From contig NZ_BNJG01000001.1 in NCBI RefSeq assembly GCF_016587375.1, positions 1,054,001 to 1,118,000 of the forward strand: 64,000 nucleotides of DNA, read 5' to 3'. The notes beneath the pieces are model-generated. The model saw nothing but the letters and a program-made list of their open reading frames with translations, did not search any database and was not told where the DNA came from. This document shows, one piece after another, positions 49,817-59,283 of the stretch (position 1 is the first letter of the stretch; every line of letters starts with the position of its first letter). Source of the DNA: Ktedonobacter robiniae (GTDB taxonomy: Bacteria > Chloroflexota > Ktedonobacteria > Ktedonobacterales > Ktedonobacteraceae). Position numbers and translations under genes: made by a program.

Positions 49817-51020
49817 ATGCCATCACATCTTCTTTTGCTAGTGCGCTCACCGCCCGGGTCAGCAGTTCGCCACAGTATCCCCAGCCATAGCGTTGCTCGA
49901 CCAGTGCTCTTCCCGCACTCCCCAGGCGCGCACGCCTCTCCGCGTCATGTAAGAGCGAGACCACCGCCTCTACAAAGGCACCAGGTTCGTCGGCGACCAG
50001 GAGGTGTGTATTTGCCTCAAGCTCCAGTCCCTCGCAACCAATACTCGTCGAGACCACCGCCTTCTGCATCGCCAGGGCTTCCAGGATCTTCAGGCGCGTG
50101 CCACTGCCTACACTCAGCGGAACAATCGCGACCTCGGCCTCCGCGAGATAGGGCCGGACGTCTGGCACAGAGCCGGTCACGACCACGCCGGGCAGCGCCC
50201 CCAGGCGTTCTACCTCTGGTGGTGGATTGCGCCCTACAATCTGCCAGGTCGCGCCCGGTATCCGCCGGTGAATATGCGGCCAGTAGTCGCGCGCAAAGGC
50301 CAGCACAGCCGCGCTATTAGGATAGTAATCCATGGTTCCCGTGAAGATAATTCGGCCCGCCTGTTCCTGCCGAGCGGAGTCTACTTGAAAGCGCTCCAGG
50401 TCTACGCCGTTAGGAATGACAACTACCTGCTGATCGGGGAGCCTCATCTGCAACCACTCCTGCTCACGCCCACTCGTGGTCAGCACCATGTCAGCCTGCT
50501 GACAACGTTCAAGCTCGCCACGCTTGAGAACCCTGTACTCCAACCAGTTATAGATTTTGCGCACAGGTTCCTTCTCATTCTGGTAGGTGCGCCACAGGAG
50601 CTCTTGCTCGATATTATGTTGATCGAGCACTACCTTGACCCCGGGCGGCAAGCAATAGCCCGCCACAAAGAGTCCCTCATATAGGACGGCCTCAAAGGGC
50701 TCTTGCGCATAGAGTGCATCGATAGCGTCCTGCACCTCGGGGAGAATGCAGGCCTCCAGCCAGTAGGATTTTCCCCGTAGGAGGGCCTCTAACTGCTGCC
50801 GACGCTTCGCGCCCCCTGACTGAAAGGGCAACACGGTCACACGTCTGTTCAGTTCTTGCACCAGGGAAAGCTGAGTGCTGGCCTGGACCTCTTCCGGGCT
50901 TGCCAGGGCCAGGAGACGTACCTCGTGGTGTCTGGCCAATGCATGCAGCAAATAATAGCTACGCGCGCTGGCTCCCCACAGGGGTGCGGGCAGGTACGAG
51001 CTTATGATCAGGATCTTCAC
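49815..51020 (-). CDS. Glycosyltransferase family 4
   Basis: 401 residues, GTG start with AGGAG 10 nt upstream. GT-B pattern: SYLPAPLWGASARSYYLLHAL (donor-side loop), VVLDQHNIEQELLWRTY, FTGTMDYYPNSAAVLAF and VPLSVGSGTRLKILEALAMQKAVVSTSIGCEGL. This type resembles GT4 enzymes of exopolysaccharide clusters. Its 5' end lies 62 nt inside the polymerase/ligase gene. Confidence 0.87.
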   Translation of the reverse strand: MKILIISSYLPAPLWGASARSYYLLHALARHHEVRLLALASPEEVQASTQLSLVQELNRRVTVLPFQSGGAKRRQQLEALLRGKSYWLEACILPEVQDAIDALYAQEPFEAVLYEGLFVAGYCLPPGVKVVLDQHNIEQELLWRTYQNEKEPVRKIYNWLEYRVLKRGELERCQQADMVLTTSGREQEWLQMRLPDQQVVVIPNGVDLERFQVDSARQEQAGRIIFTGTMDYYPNSAAVLAFARDYWPHIHRRIPGATWQIVGRNPPPEVERLGALPGVVVTGSVPDVRPYLAEAEVAIVPLSVGSGTRLKILEALAMQKAVVSTSIGCEGLELEANTHLLVADEPGAFVEAVVSLLHDAERRARLGSAGRALVEQRYGWGYCGELLTRAVSALAKEDVMA

Positions 51021-52566
51021 GCTTCTCTTGCTCCTCTTTTGCTTCGATTTCGGGCAACTTCAGCAACATTCCCATCATCAGGCCCAGGAAGATCACGTTC
51101 CTAAAGAAGTAGAGCTGATAATCACTGAAGGCCACAGCCACTTCCATAAAGATGGCTCCCACCAGGATCATGCCTATCATCTGGAGATAGCGATCCTTCA
51201 GTTGCTTCACAATAATGCAGCCACGGATGATGAGCGAGCCAAACAGGAACCAGAGCGCGAAATACCCGATATAGCCCATACGCATCCAGATCCAGTAGAT
51301 GGTGTTATGGGGAATATACTCGTAGGGATTACCGCCCGCGGTAGGGTCATCGGTGGCGAGCTGTGCCAGAGGCAAGGGCTGGAGAAATTTCTTACCAAAG
51401 CCCATCCCTAGCGGATTCTCTTTGACGGTATAGAGCAAATCGAAATCCTCGACATCACGATAGGCGTTTGAACTGGCGTCCGCGCCCTCGGGATGAAACA
51501 CTGAATAAATGGCGCGCGCTGGCTCACCAATCACACCTCCGCTATGTGCGAAGCCAAAGACATAGCCTACACCCAACACGCCACAGGTACAGAGAATGAT
51601 CAACAGGCGTTTGCGACGTTGTGGATTCATCACCATGGTGAGCACCCATACAATACCGACGCCGATAATTAAGGCTACGTAGTCGGTGCGGCGCTGGTTG
51701 GCCTCCAGGGAATAGAGCAGGGTGGGGAGCGTCAAGAAGATCACCCACATCTGGGCTTTATCTCGATACTGCAAGAAAAAGGCGATCAGCACCAGTAACA
51801 CCATGACAAAGAAAAAAGACACCTCGTGTCCCAGAATATCGTGCTGCGCCTTCATATCACCATGCAGCGGCCCCAGCACGACATAGACGCCCTGCAGGGA
51901 CTTGAGCGCGGAACAGAGAATAAGGAACCAGAGAAAATTGCGGATCTGCCTCTTCTCCGTGAGCAGATTATAGGCCAGCACATAGCACATGAAGAGATAC
52001 CAGAAGGGACGGATCTCGATGACGATGATTTTGATAATACCGCCGCTCGTCAAGCCATGGACCAGCGCCCAGCCCACACAGAGCAGAAAAAAGGCCAGTG
52101 GCCCCTTCATCGCGCCCCCTCTGAGCAAAGGCTGTTGGCGCGTCAGCCAGCGCTTGATGACGATCACCGCAAGTATGTAGAGCATGAAGAAGCCAATGGG
52201 GCGCTCTATCAATCCTGCCAGCGCAGGCGGCCAGGCGTAGATGGGCAATGAGTCCGTCAGAATTGGGGTCGAGAGCGAAAATTGTTCAAACACGACCGCG
52301 CAACAGGCAACCATATAGAAGCCAAGAATTGGCCTTCGCGCGACTGCCACCAGGACGCCAATCACCAGCATGAGGCCCAGCATGAGGCTGAAGCTGCTCA
52401 AGACCCCTATCAGGATCAACACCGGGGCCAGAATCAACACTCCAATACTCACGCGTATAAAGAGGCGGCGCTCGCTCTGTGCTCGTTCCTGCTGGGACGA
52501 GGCAACTGTTTCCACGCCCAGGCCGCCGCTGGTTACTGTTGATTTCGACTTGAGCCGTATATCCAT
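50959..52566 (-). CDS. O-antigen polymerase/ligase-like membrane protein (Wzy)
   Basis: 535 residues with about eleven transmembrane helices and one large outer loop (about 345-425) containing EDFDLLYTVKENPLGMGFGKKF and PHNTIYWIWMRMGY, the layout of the Wzy_C/O-antigen ligase family. It would polymerise repeat units on the outer face or ligate the polymer. The last ~35 residues are charged and encoded over the start of the next gene. Confidence 0.83.
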   Translation of the reverse strand: MDIRLKSKSTVTSGGLGVETVASSQQERAQSERRLFIRVSIGVLILAPVLILIGVLSSFSLMLGLMLVIGVLVAVARRPILGFYMVACCAVVFEQFSLSTPILTDSLPIYAWPPALAGLIERPIGFFMLYILAVIVIKRWLTRQQPLLRGGAMKGPLAFFLLCVGWALVHGLTSGGIIKIIVIEIRPFWYLFMCYVLAYNLLTEKRQIRNFLWFLILCSALKSLQGVYVVLGPLHGDMKAQHDILGHEVSFFFVMVLLVLIAFFLQYRDKAQMWVIFLTLPTLLYSLEANQRRTDYVALIIGVGIVWVLTMVMNPQRRKRLLIILCTCGVLGVGYVFGFAHSGGVIGEPARAIYSVFHPEGADASSNAYRDVEDFDLLYTVKENPLGMGFGKKFLQPLPLAQLATDDPTAGGNPYEYIPHNTIYWIWMRMGYIGYFALWFLFGSLIIRGCIIVKQLKDRYLQMIGMILVGAIFMEVAVAFSDYQLYFFRNVIFLGLMMGMLLKLPEIEAKEEQEKREDPDHKLVPARTPVGSQRA

Positions 52567-52586
52567 GCGCGCCTCAACTCACTTGC

Positions 52587-52721
52587 TCATTTGGTCAGGG
52601 CCATATACAGTAGCAGAACAGCAATACCCACGCCCAGGATCCATTTTGTGCGCGTGGTATGTTGTTGTGCCAGCAGGCCAATCAAAAAAAAGAAGCCCAG
52701 GAGTCCAAGTATCTCTTTCAT
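52587..52721 (-). CDS. 44-residue membrane protein of the exopolysaccharide operon
   Basis: ATG at 52721 with GTAGGAGAACTCT upstream, ending at TGA 52587. Two short hydrophobic helices (ILGLLGFFFLIGLLA and WILGVGIAVLLLYMAL) flank a polar QQHTTRTK turn. It sits 9 nt after the kinase-like gene and 20 nt before the polymerase gene on the same strand, so it belongs to the operon. It has no recognised family; it could be an assembly factor. Confidence 0.7.
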   Translation of the reverse strand: MKEILGLLGFFFLIGLLAQQHTTRTKWILGVGIAVLLLYMALTK

Positions 52722-52730
52722 AGAGTTCTC

Positions 52731-53603
52731 CTACATGAGCTGGCGAATCCAGTTCGGAACATGACTCTGCTCCTGGTTCATAATGATGCCCTGCAAGGAG
52801 ACATCTTTCAATTGCTCGCAGGTCTCAGCAATCATACGGTCAGTAGTCACACCTGAGCGTACGACCATAAACAGGGTATCGGCCAGGGAGGCGGCTAGCG
52901 CGCCGTAGCCCGTGCTTACCACGGGTGGCAGATCAAGAATAAAGTACTGCTCACCCAGGGCGGAGAAGAGCGATTTCAGATCGTCCTTGCGCATCTGCTG
53001 TAAGAGGCGGACGGCATCCTGGCTCCCGCGACCTGCTGGTATCACCGTCAGGTTTTGCGTGATATGGCGCCGCATCTCGTGCTCATCACATTCGCCACGC
53101 AACCACTCGGCCAGTCCTGGCGTCGGTGCGCACTCAAACACCTCGTGCAAGCTGGGATGCTCCCAGTTACACTCCACCAGTGTCACGGGAACATGAATAT
53201 CTTGCGCCAGGGCCAGGGCCGTCATGCTGGCAAGATATGATTTACCTTCACCTGGGATCGAACTGGTAAAACCAATACTGCTCACCGTGGTGTCACGACG
53301 GAAGAAAAGCGAGAGGCACAACTGGCGACAACGCTCCTTCAACATATGCAGGTTCGCGATCTCGCGACGTTGTTCCGCCAGCGCGCGCTTGCTCAAATGA
53401 CGTTGTGCGGGCGCTTTGGCTGGTCGGGCGCTCAGTTGTTTCGGGGTCACATGCTTCTCTTCAGTACGCGCCTCTTCCTTCCTGGCTTCAATGACCATGA
53501 GCTTCTCTGTTTTTAAGTGGTCGACGTCTTCCAAGAATTTCTGCTCTCTCTCAGGCTTGTTGGCGCTTCCCTGTTCGGCATTCTGCATCTCCATTTTTTT
53601 CAT
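52731..53603 (-). CDS. CpsD/BY-kinase-like ATPase with altered Walker A' motif
   Basis: 290 residues. A charged N-terminal ~95 residues precede a ParA/CpsD-type domain: Walker A S114-S-I-P-G-E-G-K-S122, and Walker B FILDLPPV. The Walker A' region, normally an acidic D-x-D run, reads VTLVECNWEHP (140-150), and there is no C-terminal tyrosine cluster (it ends NWIRQLM). It therefore may not autophosphorylate like true bacterial tyrosine kinases, yet sits beside Wzz and the polymerase as in such systems. GGGAG precedes the ATG. Confidence 0.82.
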   Translation of the reverse strand: MKKMEMQNAEQGSANKPEREQKFLEDVDHLKTEKLMVIEARKEEARTEEKHVTPKQLSARPAKAPAQRHLSKRALAEQRREIANLHMLKERCRQLCLSLFFRRDTTVSSIGFTSSIPGEGKSYLASMTALALAQDIHVPVTLVECNWEHPSLHEVFECAPTPGLAEWLRGECDEHEMRRHITQNLTVIPAGRGSQDAVRLLQQMRKDDLKSLFSALGEQYFILDLPPVVSTGYGALAASLADTLFMVVRSGVTTDRMIAETCEQLKDVSLQGIIMNQEQSHVPNWIRQLM

Positions 53604-53666
53604 ATGCTCCCGCGTTTCTTTTTCTCTGCTCGCTTGCTCTTCTTAACTGACTCCAAATGTATTCAT

Positions 53667-53723
53667 AGATGATATTGCTGTACCTGGGCAGCCTGCGGCT
53701 GCCCAGGTACAGCAATATCATCT
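53667..53723. terminator. Perfect hairpin between wzz and the kinase gene (27-bp arms)
   Basis: Arms 53667-53693 and 53697-53723 with a TGC loop. On the minus strand it follows the wzz stop (53727) by 3 nt and precedes the kinase-like gene, so the latter may need its own promoter or read-through. Confidence 0.85.
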
Positions 53724-53726
53724 TCT

Positions 53727-54728
53727 TTACTCTATGCTCAGGGTGTTGGTGCTTTCTTTGATGTATGGTGCCTGCATCAGGATGGGCAGTGAGGTCACGA
53801 GTTGAATTTGTGAGGCGGTATAGACCGCGCGATCCCGGCGGACTACAATCACGAGATACAATACAATCGCGGCTACTGCACACCCAAGGCCTACGCCCGC
53901 GCAGAGCAAGATAGATTTCATGCGTGCAACGGGTTTAGCATCGGAAGTAGAATCGATGACTTTAAAGAGATCGTTTGCCCCCTGGCCCAGGCTCGCAAGC
54001 TGCTGGCGCAAATTGTCTATTGATGTTTGGATGTTCTGAAAAGAGGTCTGCGCCTGCTGTGTGTTAGCGTGTAAACGCGCGTAATTTGGATCGTAGGGGG
54101 CATCTGTACGCAAGGCATCTGGGTGACCCTTGAGATACCCTGCCTCTGCCACAACCGCATCATTGTACCCTTGCTTCGCCTTGGTCAACTCTTTTTGGTA
54201 TGAGTCCAGCAAACGCTGCCCATCGTAGAGAGAGAGATTCGTGCTCTGACCAGAATATTCGGTAATCACGTTCTGGACGATCCGCTGCGCAATCTGGGGA
54301 TTTCCGTTGGCATAGCTGATTGAGAGCAGGTTGTAGCCATCGGGTGTGACGACTATTTTGCTGGATACCTCACTCACCACAGCATCCTCAACATCACCAG
54401 GCCGCAACAAGTTATTGACCTTGTAGGCCAGTGAACTACTCAATTCTTGATCTAAACCCGTATTACGGGCCACGTTGAGCGCAAACTGGCGTGTATGGAG
54501 CAACTCCAGCAAGGCATTCGTTTGTGTCTGCGACGGAGTCGCATCCAGGTTACTCTCAGGACCAGTTGAACCGACTACTGTATAGCGATGCAAGGCCCAG
54601 ATCGTCGCCGATGAGGAGTACGAACGCGGCAAGAGATACGCGATACCAACCCCTATCAGTGGCAAGAGAATAAGCAATATGCATAGAGACCAGATTCTGC
54701 GAAAGATGGCTTCCAAAGTACGCCGCAT
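53727..54728 (-). CDS. Wzz-type polysaccharide chain-length determinant
   Basis: 333 residues, AGGAGGAG before the ATG. Two transmembrane helices (about 12-34 and 272-297) flank a long outer coiled-coil-rich domain (YDGQRLLDSYQKELTKAKQGYN, TSFQNIQTSIDNLRQQLASL). C-terminal cytoplasmic tail of about 35 residues. It controls polymer length together with the kinase-like ATPase encoded downstream. The 54729-55224 gap between it and the next, divergent gene shows no credible gene. Confidence 0.87.
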   Translation of the reverse strand: MRRTLEAIFRRIWSLCILLILLPLIGVGIAYLLPRSYSSSATIWALHRYTVVGSTGPESNLDATPSQTQTNALLELLHTRQFALNVARNTGLDQELSSSLAYKVNNLLRPGDVEDAVVSEVSSKIVVTPDGYNLLSISYANGNPQIAQRIVQNVITEYSGQSTNLSLYDGQRLLDSYQKELTKAKQGYNDAVVAEAGYLKGHPDALRTDAPYDPNYARLHANTQQAQTSFQNIQTSIDNLRQQLASLGQGANDLFKVIDSTSDAKPVARMKSILLCAGVGLGCAVAAIVLYLVIVVRRDRAVYTASQIQLVTSLPILMQAPYIKESTNTLSIE

Positions 54729-55224
54729 GAGAGTTCGCTCCTCCTGAATTTAAACACTACCACGTAGCTTACCTTTCGCATGCGCATATTCGGTGCTTTT
54801 TGGTGTGAAGAGCAGGTTATCAAATCCCTTTCTCGGTTCTATTCACGTGCTCAAATAACCAATTTTCCCGCCCGCTACCAGGTCGTATCTCCGCTCACTA
54901 CGCAACCGCGCGCCCTGGCTTCATATGCTCTCCAACCGCCTCTATTCAGCACGCATTACGACCACATTTACCTCTACCACACAACCTCACCTTTCCTCCA
55001 TAAAAAAACACTACTTATCTACCGGTGCCAACATCCTATTGCTACGTTTACGCTGTATCTTCTGCTATAGCAAGCAAAGCAGGATAGTCAAGAATATGTC
55101 TGGCAGGAAAGAGCCGGGAGTGATGCGAGGTCGAGTCAATAAAAAGTCTTTTTTTTGGTCTTTTTTTGCACAATACACATACACGAATAGAGTTTCACTG
55201 GTTGCTTTTGAAAGGTAGGTTGAC

Positions 55225-56391
55225 GTGGCGCAGGATGCACATGTCGTTATTGGCGCGGGTCCCTATGGACTCTCAGCCGCGGCCCATCTCAAGGCCAGCG
55301 GCCTTCCCACGCACATTTTTGGGAAGACCATGGAATTCTGGGAGCAGATGTCATCCCAGATGTACTTAAAATCTTCCTGGAGTGCGCTGAATATCTCCGA
55401 TCCAGCGCGGGCCTATAGCCTGCCCCGCTATGGGCAAAGTATCGGCTTAGGCAAGCAGGAACCAGTTGCGCTCAAAACATTTCTGAATTATGGACACTGG
55501 TTCCAGCAACAGTTACTCCCCGAGGTAGACCCAACCTATATCAGCCGGGTCGCCCGCGATGGCAAGGCGTTCCGCCTGGAGCTGGCCGACGGGCGCGAGA
55601 TGCAGGCGAACACGGTTACGCTGGCGACGGGTGTCGCGCCCTTCGCACATATTCCCGAAGTCATCGCTGGCCTGCCACATGAGTTGGCAAGCCATAGCCA
55701 GGAGCATCACGAACATAGCCAGTTCCGCGATAAGCATATGGTGGTCATTGGTAGTGGTCAGAGCGCGCTGGAGTCAGCCGCGCTGCTCCACGAGGCTGGT
55801 GCGGCCTCCGTGGAGGTCATCGCGCGCGGCCCCATCAATTGGATTGATCGCCGCCTCTATTACCTTACGGGACCACTGAAACGTATCTTCTACCCACCCA
55901 GTGATGTTGGTCCTCCAGGCGTCAACTGGCTTGTGGCGAATCCGCTGCTCTTCCGCCTTTTCTCTGAGGAGACTCGACGTTCCCTGGATCAGCGCGCGGT
56001 CCGCCCGTCTGGGTCACGCTGGTTACGCCCGCGTGTAGAAGGGCATGTTACGCTTACGCCTCTCACCACCGTGACCGAGGCCCATGAACAGGGGGGGTAT
56101 GCTCACCTGCGCCTGAGCGATGGCAGCACACGCGAAGTTGATCACATCATCCTTGGAACTGGCTACCAGACCAATGTCCAAAAACTGACATACCTGGATC
56201 AGGAGCTACGCAACCAGGTGCAACAGCAGCAGGGTCATCCGCTTTTGAATCGCTGGTTTGAGTCGTCCGTTCCCAACCTGCACTTTGTTGGTGCCTCCGC
56301 CAACTATAACTTTGGGCCGCTCTGTCGCTTCGTGGTCGGGGCGCGTGTCGCGGCGCAACAGGTTGCCAAACATGCGGCAATGATGGCCTAG
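55225..56391 (+). CDS. FAD/NAD(P)-binding oxidoreductase (flavin monooxygenase-like)
   Basis: 388 residues, GTG start with AAAGGTAGG upstream. FAD fold VVIGAGPYGLSAAAHLKASG, second dinucleotide fold MVVIGSGQSALESAALLHEAG, ATG motif VTLATGVAPF and the C-terminal HIILGTGYQ. It resembles class B flavin monooxygenases or lysine N-hydroxylase-like proteins. As first gene of a plus-strand set with ATP-grasp, flippase and acyltransferase, it likely oxidises a building block of the polysaccharide. The substrate is unknown. Confidence 0.83.
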   Translation: MAQDAHVVIGAGPYGLSAAAHLKASGLPTHIFGKTMEFWEQMSSQMYLKSSWSALNISDPARAYSLPRYGQSIGLGKQEPVALKTFLNYGHWFQQQLLPEVDPTYISRVARDGKAFRLELADGREMQANTVTLATGVAPFAHIPEVIAGLPHELASHSQEHHEHSQFRDKHMVVIGSGQSALESAALLHEAGAASVEVIARGPINWIDRRLYYLTGPLKRIFYPPSDVGPPGVNWLVANPLLFRLFSEETRRSLDQRAVRPSGSRWLRPRVEGHVTLTPLTTVTEAHEQGGYAHLRLSDGSTREVDHIILGTGYQTNVQKLTYLDQELRNQVQQQQGHPLLNRWFESSVPNLHFVGASANYNFGPLCRFVVGARVAAQQVAKHAAMMA

Positions 56392-56410
56392 CCTCTGGCT
56401 AGACCATCAT
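56380..56410 (+). terminator. Short imperfect hairpin over the oxidoreductase stop
   Basis: ATGATGG at 56380 pairs with CCATCAT ending at 56410, and CTAGCC with GGCTAG inside after one mismatch. It covers the TAG stop; with the next gene 50 nt downstream on the same strand, a weak or attenuating role is likely. Confidence 0.5.
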
Positions 56411-56440
56411 TCCTCCTGGAATGGAACAAAGGTGTTACCT

Positions 56441-57634
56441 ATGTCAGAACCACAAGCAAAACCCGGTGTTATCGTCCTTGGTAGTGATTTCAAAGCCCTG
56501 GGCATCGTGCGTAGTCTGGGGCGTAGGGGCATTCCGTGCTATGTCGTGGATAATGTCCCTCGCTCCGCCTGGTTCTCGCGCTACACAACCCAACGCATTA
56601 AGTGGCACGGGGAGCGCATGGATGGCCCATTATTTCTGAGTTTTTTGCTCAGCCTCAGCAAACACCTACAACTTGATCAGTGGATACTTCTCCCCACGGA
56701 CGATACCTGTGTGGGATTTGTTGCGCGCCATACGCATGAGCTCTCGCGCTTCTATCTCCTGGCCACCCAGGACTGGAACGTGATTCGCTGGGCACATGAT
56801 AAACGCCTGACCTATCGCATGGCGGAAGATGTGGGCGTGCCCGCGCCCAGGACCTGGTATCCAACCTCAGAGGAGGACCTGGATCAAATGGGCATTCTCT
56901 TCCCCGTGATCCTCAAACCAGCGGTCTCGATTAACCTGCAGCATGTCGTCCGCATAAAAGCCCTGCCAGTGACGACGCGCGATGAGCTATTCACACACTA
57001 CCGTCGCATCGCCCAGATTATTCCACCTGAAGAGATCATGCTCCAGGAAATCATCCCGGGTAATGGGCTGCGCCAGTTCTCGGTCGCGACCTTCTGTGAG
57101 GACGGCGAGATTCGCCTGAGCATGACCGCGCGCCGTACGCGGCAGTATCCCATTCATTATGGCCTGGGCAGCAGTTTTGTGGAGGCCATGGAGATTCCCG
57201 GTCTCTGCGACCTGGCTGCAAAAATTGTACGCCATATGCGCGTGACCGGCATGGTAGAGGTTGAGTTCAAGCAGGATCCCCGCTCGGGCGACTATAAAGT
57301 GCTCGATATCAATGTGCGCCCCTGGGGCTGGCATACACTCTGTATGGCCTGCGGCCTAGATTTTCCCTTTATTCACTATAGCGCTCTGCATGGTGAGTCA
57401 CCCACACCCCAGCAACCACACTACGACTACTGCTGGATGCGGGCCATCACCGATATACCCGCCGGTATACAGGAGATACGTTTTGGCGATCTTTCTCTTG
57501 ATTGCTACCTCCGCTCCCTGCTCAAGAAGATTACCTTCTCGGTCTGGGATTGGCGCGATCCGCTTCCCGCTTTTGGTGACATGGCAACGGTACTTCAACG
57601 GGCGCTACGTGGCGCATTTAAACAAAAGGTGTAA
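56441..57634 (+). CDS. ATP-grasp family carboxylate ligase
   Basis: 397 residues from the ATG at 56441 (AAAGG upstream); a GTG at 56432 is possible. N-terminal pre-ATP-grasp region (VIVLGSDFKALGIVRSLGRRG), lid and ATP-binding part (VILKPAVSIN, EEIMLQEIIPG) and the Mg-binding VEVEFKQD and VLDINVRPWGW. The family forms an amide or ester via an acyl phosphate. In polysaccharide clusters such enzymes can attach amino acids to sugars; here this is inference. The flippase gene follows after 3 nt. Confidence 0.85.
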   Translation: MSEPQAKPGVIVLGSDFKALGIVRSLGRRGIPCYVVDNVPRSAWFSRYTTQRIKWHGERMDGPLFLSFLLSLSKHLQLDQWILLPTDDTCVGFVARHTHELSRFYLLATQDWNVIRWAHDKRLTYRMAEDVGVPAPRTWYPTSEEDLDQMGILFPVILKPAVSINLQHVVRIKALPVTTRDELFTHYRRIAQIIPPEEIMLQEIIPGNGLRQFSVATFCEDGEIRLSMTARRTRQYPIHYGLGSSFVEAMEIPGLCDLAAKIVRHMRVTGMVEVEFKQDPRSGDYKVLDINVRPWGWHTLCMACGLDFPFIHYSALHGESPTPQQPHYDYCWMRAITDIPAGIQEIRFGDLSLDCYLRSLLKKITFSVWDWRDPLPAFGDMATVLQRALRGAFKQKV

Positions 57635-57637
57635 ACA

Positions 57638-59269
57638 ATGGACAAATTGCGTAGAGTGGTGGGCAGTACCGCTATTTCTCTTTTAGGACAGGCCATCACC
57701 TGGACCTCAACCTTTCTGCTGACCATTGCCTATGGACGCTTCCTGGGGGCATTCAAATTTGGTGAACTCTATTTTGCGCTCAGCTTTGTCATGCTCATCG
57801 GCTTCCCCATGGAGTTTGGCTTCAATCAGCAGATTACCAGGGATGTGGCTCAGGATCATAGCAAGGCCTTGAGCTATCTCTCCAATAGCCTGCTCCTGAA
57901 AAGTCTCTTCTGGCTCATCCTTTACGCCTTCACCCTGCTCTTCTGCCACCTGGTGGGCTATGATGACGAACAAAGCAAGCTCATCATGATCTGCGGCATC
58001 TCCCTGCTCAGTGGCTCTACCAGCAATACCTTTGCCGCCCTGCACTATGCCTTTGGCAACGTCCTCTTCCCAGTAATCGGCACAATTCTGGAGAAGGGAC
58101 TCGCCGCGCTGATTGGCTACCTGGTGCTCAAAACAGGTGGCACCGTGCAGATGATGGCCCTGGTATTACTGGTCAGTTCAGCAGTCAACGCGTTCTGGCA
58201 GGCGCTATGCTATTATCGCAAGGCAGGCCTGCGCTTCCGGTTTGACTGGGCCACGAGCCGCTCGCTATTGCGCACAAGTATCCCCTTTATCGTCAGTGGC
58301 GCGATAGGAGTCATCTACTATCGCATCGATACGCTCTTCCTCCAGTTCTTTACCAATACAACGGTCGTTGGCTGGTATGGCGCGGGCTATCGCCTCTTCG
58401 ATACCCTGGTCTTCCTGCCTTCACTCATTATTAATCCCATTATGGCCCCCATCTACGCCAATCTGACCCTGGTCTCACAGGAGCAGCTTAAGATCGCTAT
58501 CGCCAAATCCTTCAATTTTCTCCTGTTCTTTGTGCTGCCGATTACCACCGCCCTCATCGTCGCCGCGCCCACCATTATCGGCGTTCTCTACCATAACCCA
58601 GATTTCCAACATACCATCCCGGCACTTCAGGCCCTGGCCCCCGGGCTAGTTTTCCTGTACATCAATACCGTGATTGTTAGCGTGATTATCAGCACACGGC
58701 AGGAGAAGAAGATCACTATCACGGCCACCATTGCCCTGGTCTTCAACCTAGCTCTTAATTTCGTGCTCATTCCGCGCTTTCTGCATGTTGGGGCAGCTCT
58801 CACAACAACCCTGACCGAGTTTCTGCTCCTATGCATTAACATTCGCTATATCCCACGTCAGGCCTTCTCATTTGAGAGCCTGGTTGTTGCCAGCAAGGCC
58901 TTTCTGGCGAGCGTGATCATGGGCGTCGTTCTCTGGCTCTTGCGCTTCCAGACTATCTATCTGCTCTTACCCGCGGGAGCCTGCACCTACCTGGCCGTGG
59001 CGCTGCTCTTCCGCACCATCCCGCCCGAGGACCTGCGCATGCTCCAGATGGCCATTCGTCACAAATCTCGAAGCGCACCCGCCGTGGAGGAACTGTTAAC
59101 GGAGACTATAGCCGTTGAGACGCTTGTCACTGAATTCGATGAGGCTACGCTGCCACGCCTGCGTGCCATCCAGCTTCCCACAACCAGCAAGGAAGAGACC
59201 ACGCCTTCGCGCCGCCTGCAACGCAAACGCCGCAACGAGAGTCGCCTGGCTGGCGGTGAAATTGTGTAG
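57638..59269 (+). CDS. Polysaccharide flippase (Wzx, MOP superfamily)
   Basis: 543 residues with about fourteen transmembrane helices and a charged C-terminal tail of about 75 residues (EELLTETIAVETLV, RRLQRKRRNE). The N-terminus STAISLLGQAITWTSTFLLTIAYGRFLG and the middle YYRIDTLFLQFFTNTTVVGWYGAGYRL match the RfbX/Wzx group. It would flip lipid-linked repeat units across the membrane for the Wzy-like polymerase encoded at 50959. Confidence 0.88.
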   Translation: MDKLRRVVGSTAISLLGQAITWTSTFLLTIAYGRFLGAFKFGELYFALSFVMLIGFPMEFGFNQQITRDVAQDHSKALSYLSNSLLLKSLFWLILYAFTLLFCHLVGYDDEQSKLIMICGISLLSGSTSNTFAALHYAFGNVLFPVIGTILEKGLAALIGYLVLKTGGTVQMMALVLLVSSAVNAFWQALCYYRKAGLRFRFDWATSRSLLRTSIPFIVSGAIGVIYYRIDTLFLQFFTNTTVVGWYGAGYRLFDTLVFLPSLIINPIMAPIYANLTLVSQEQLKIAIAKSFNFLLFFVLPITTALIVAAPTIIGVLYHNPDFQHTIPALQALAPGLVFLYINTVIVSVIISTRQEKKITITATIALVFNLALNFVLIPRFLHVGAALTTTLTEFLLLCINIRYIPRQAFSFESLVVASKAFLASVIMGVVLWLLRFQTIYLLLPAGACTYLAVALLFRTIPPEDLRMLQMAIRHKSRSAPAVEELLTETIAVETLVTEFDEATLPRLRAIQLPTTSKEETTPSRRLQRKRRNESRLAGGEIV

Positions 59270-59283
59270 TTGGAGGATACCTC

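Noticed and set aside
54780..55070. Plus-strand open frame of 96 codons in the gap before the FAD oxidoreductase gene
   Set aside because: No ribosome binding site, composition unlike the neighbours, no recognisable domain.
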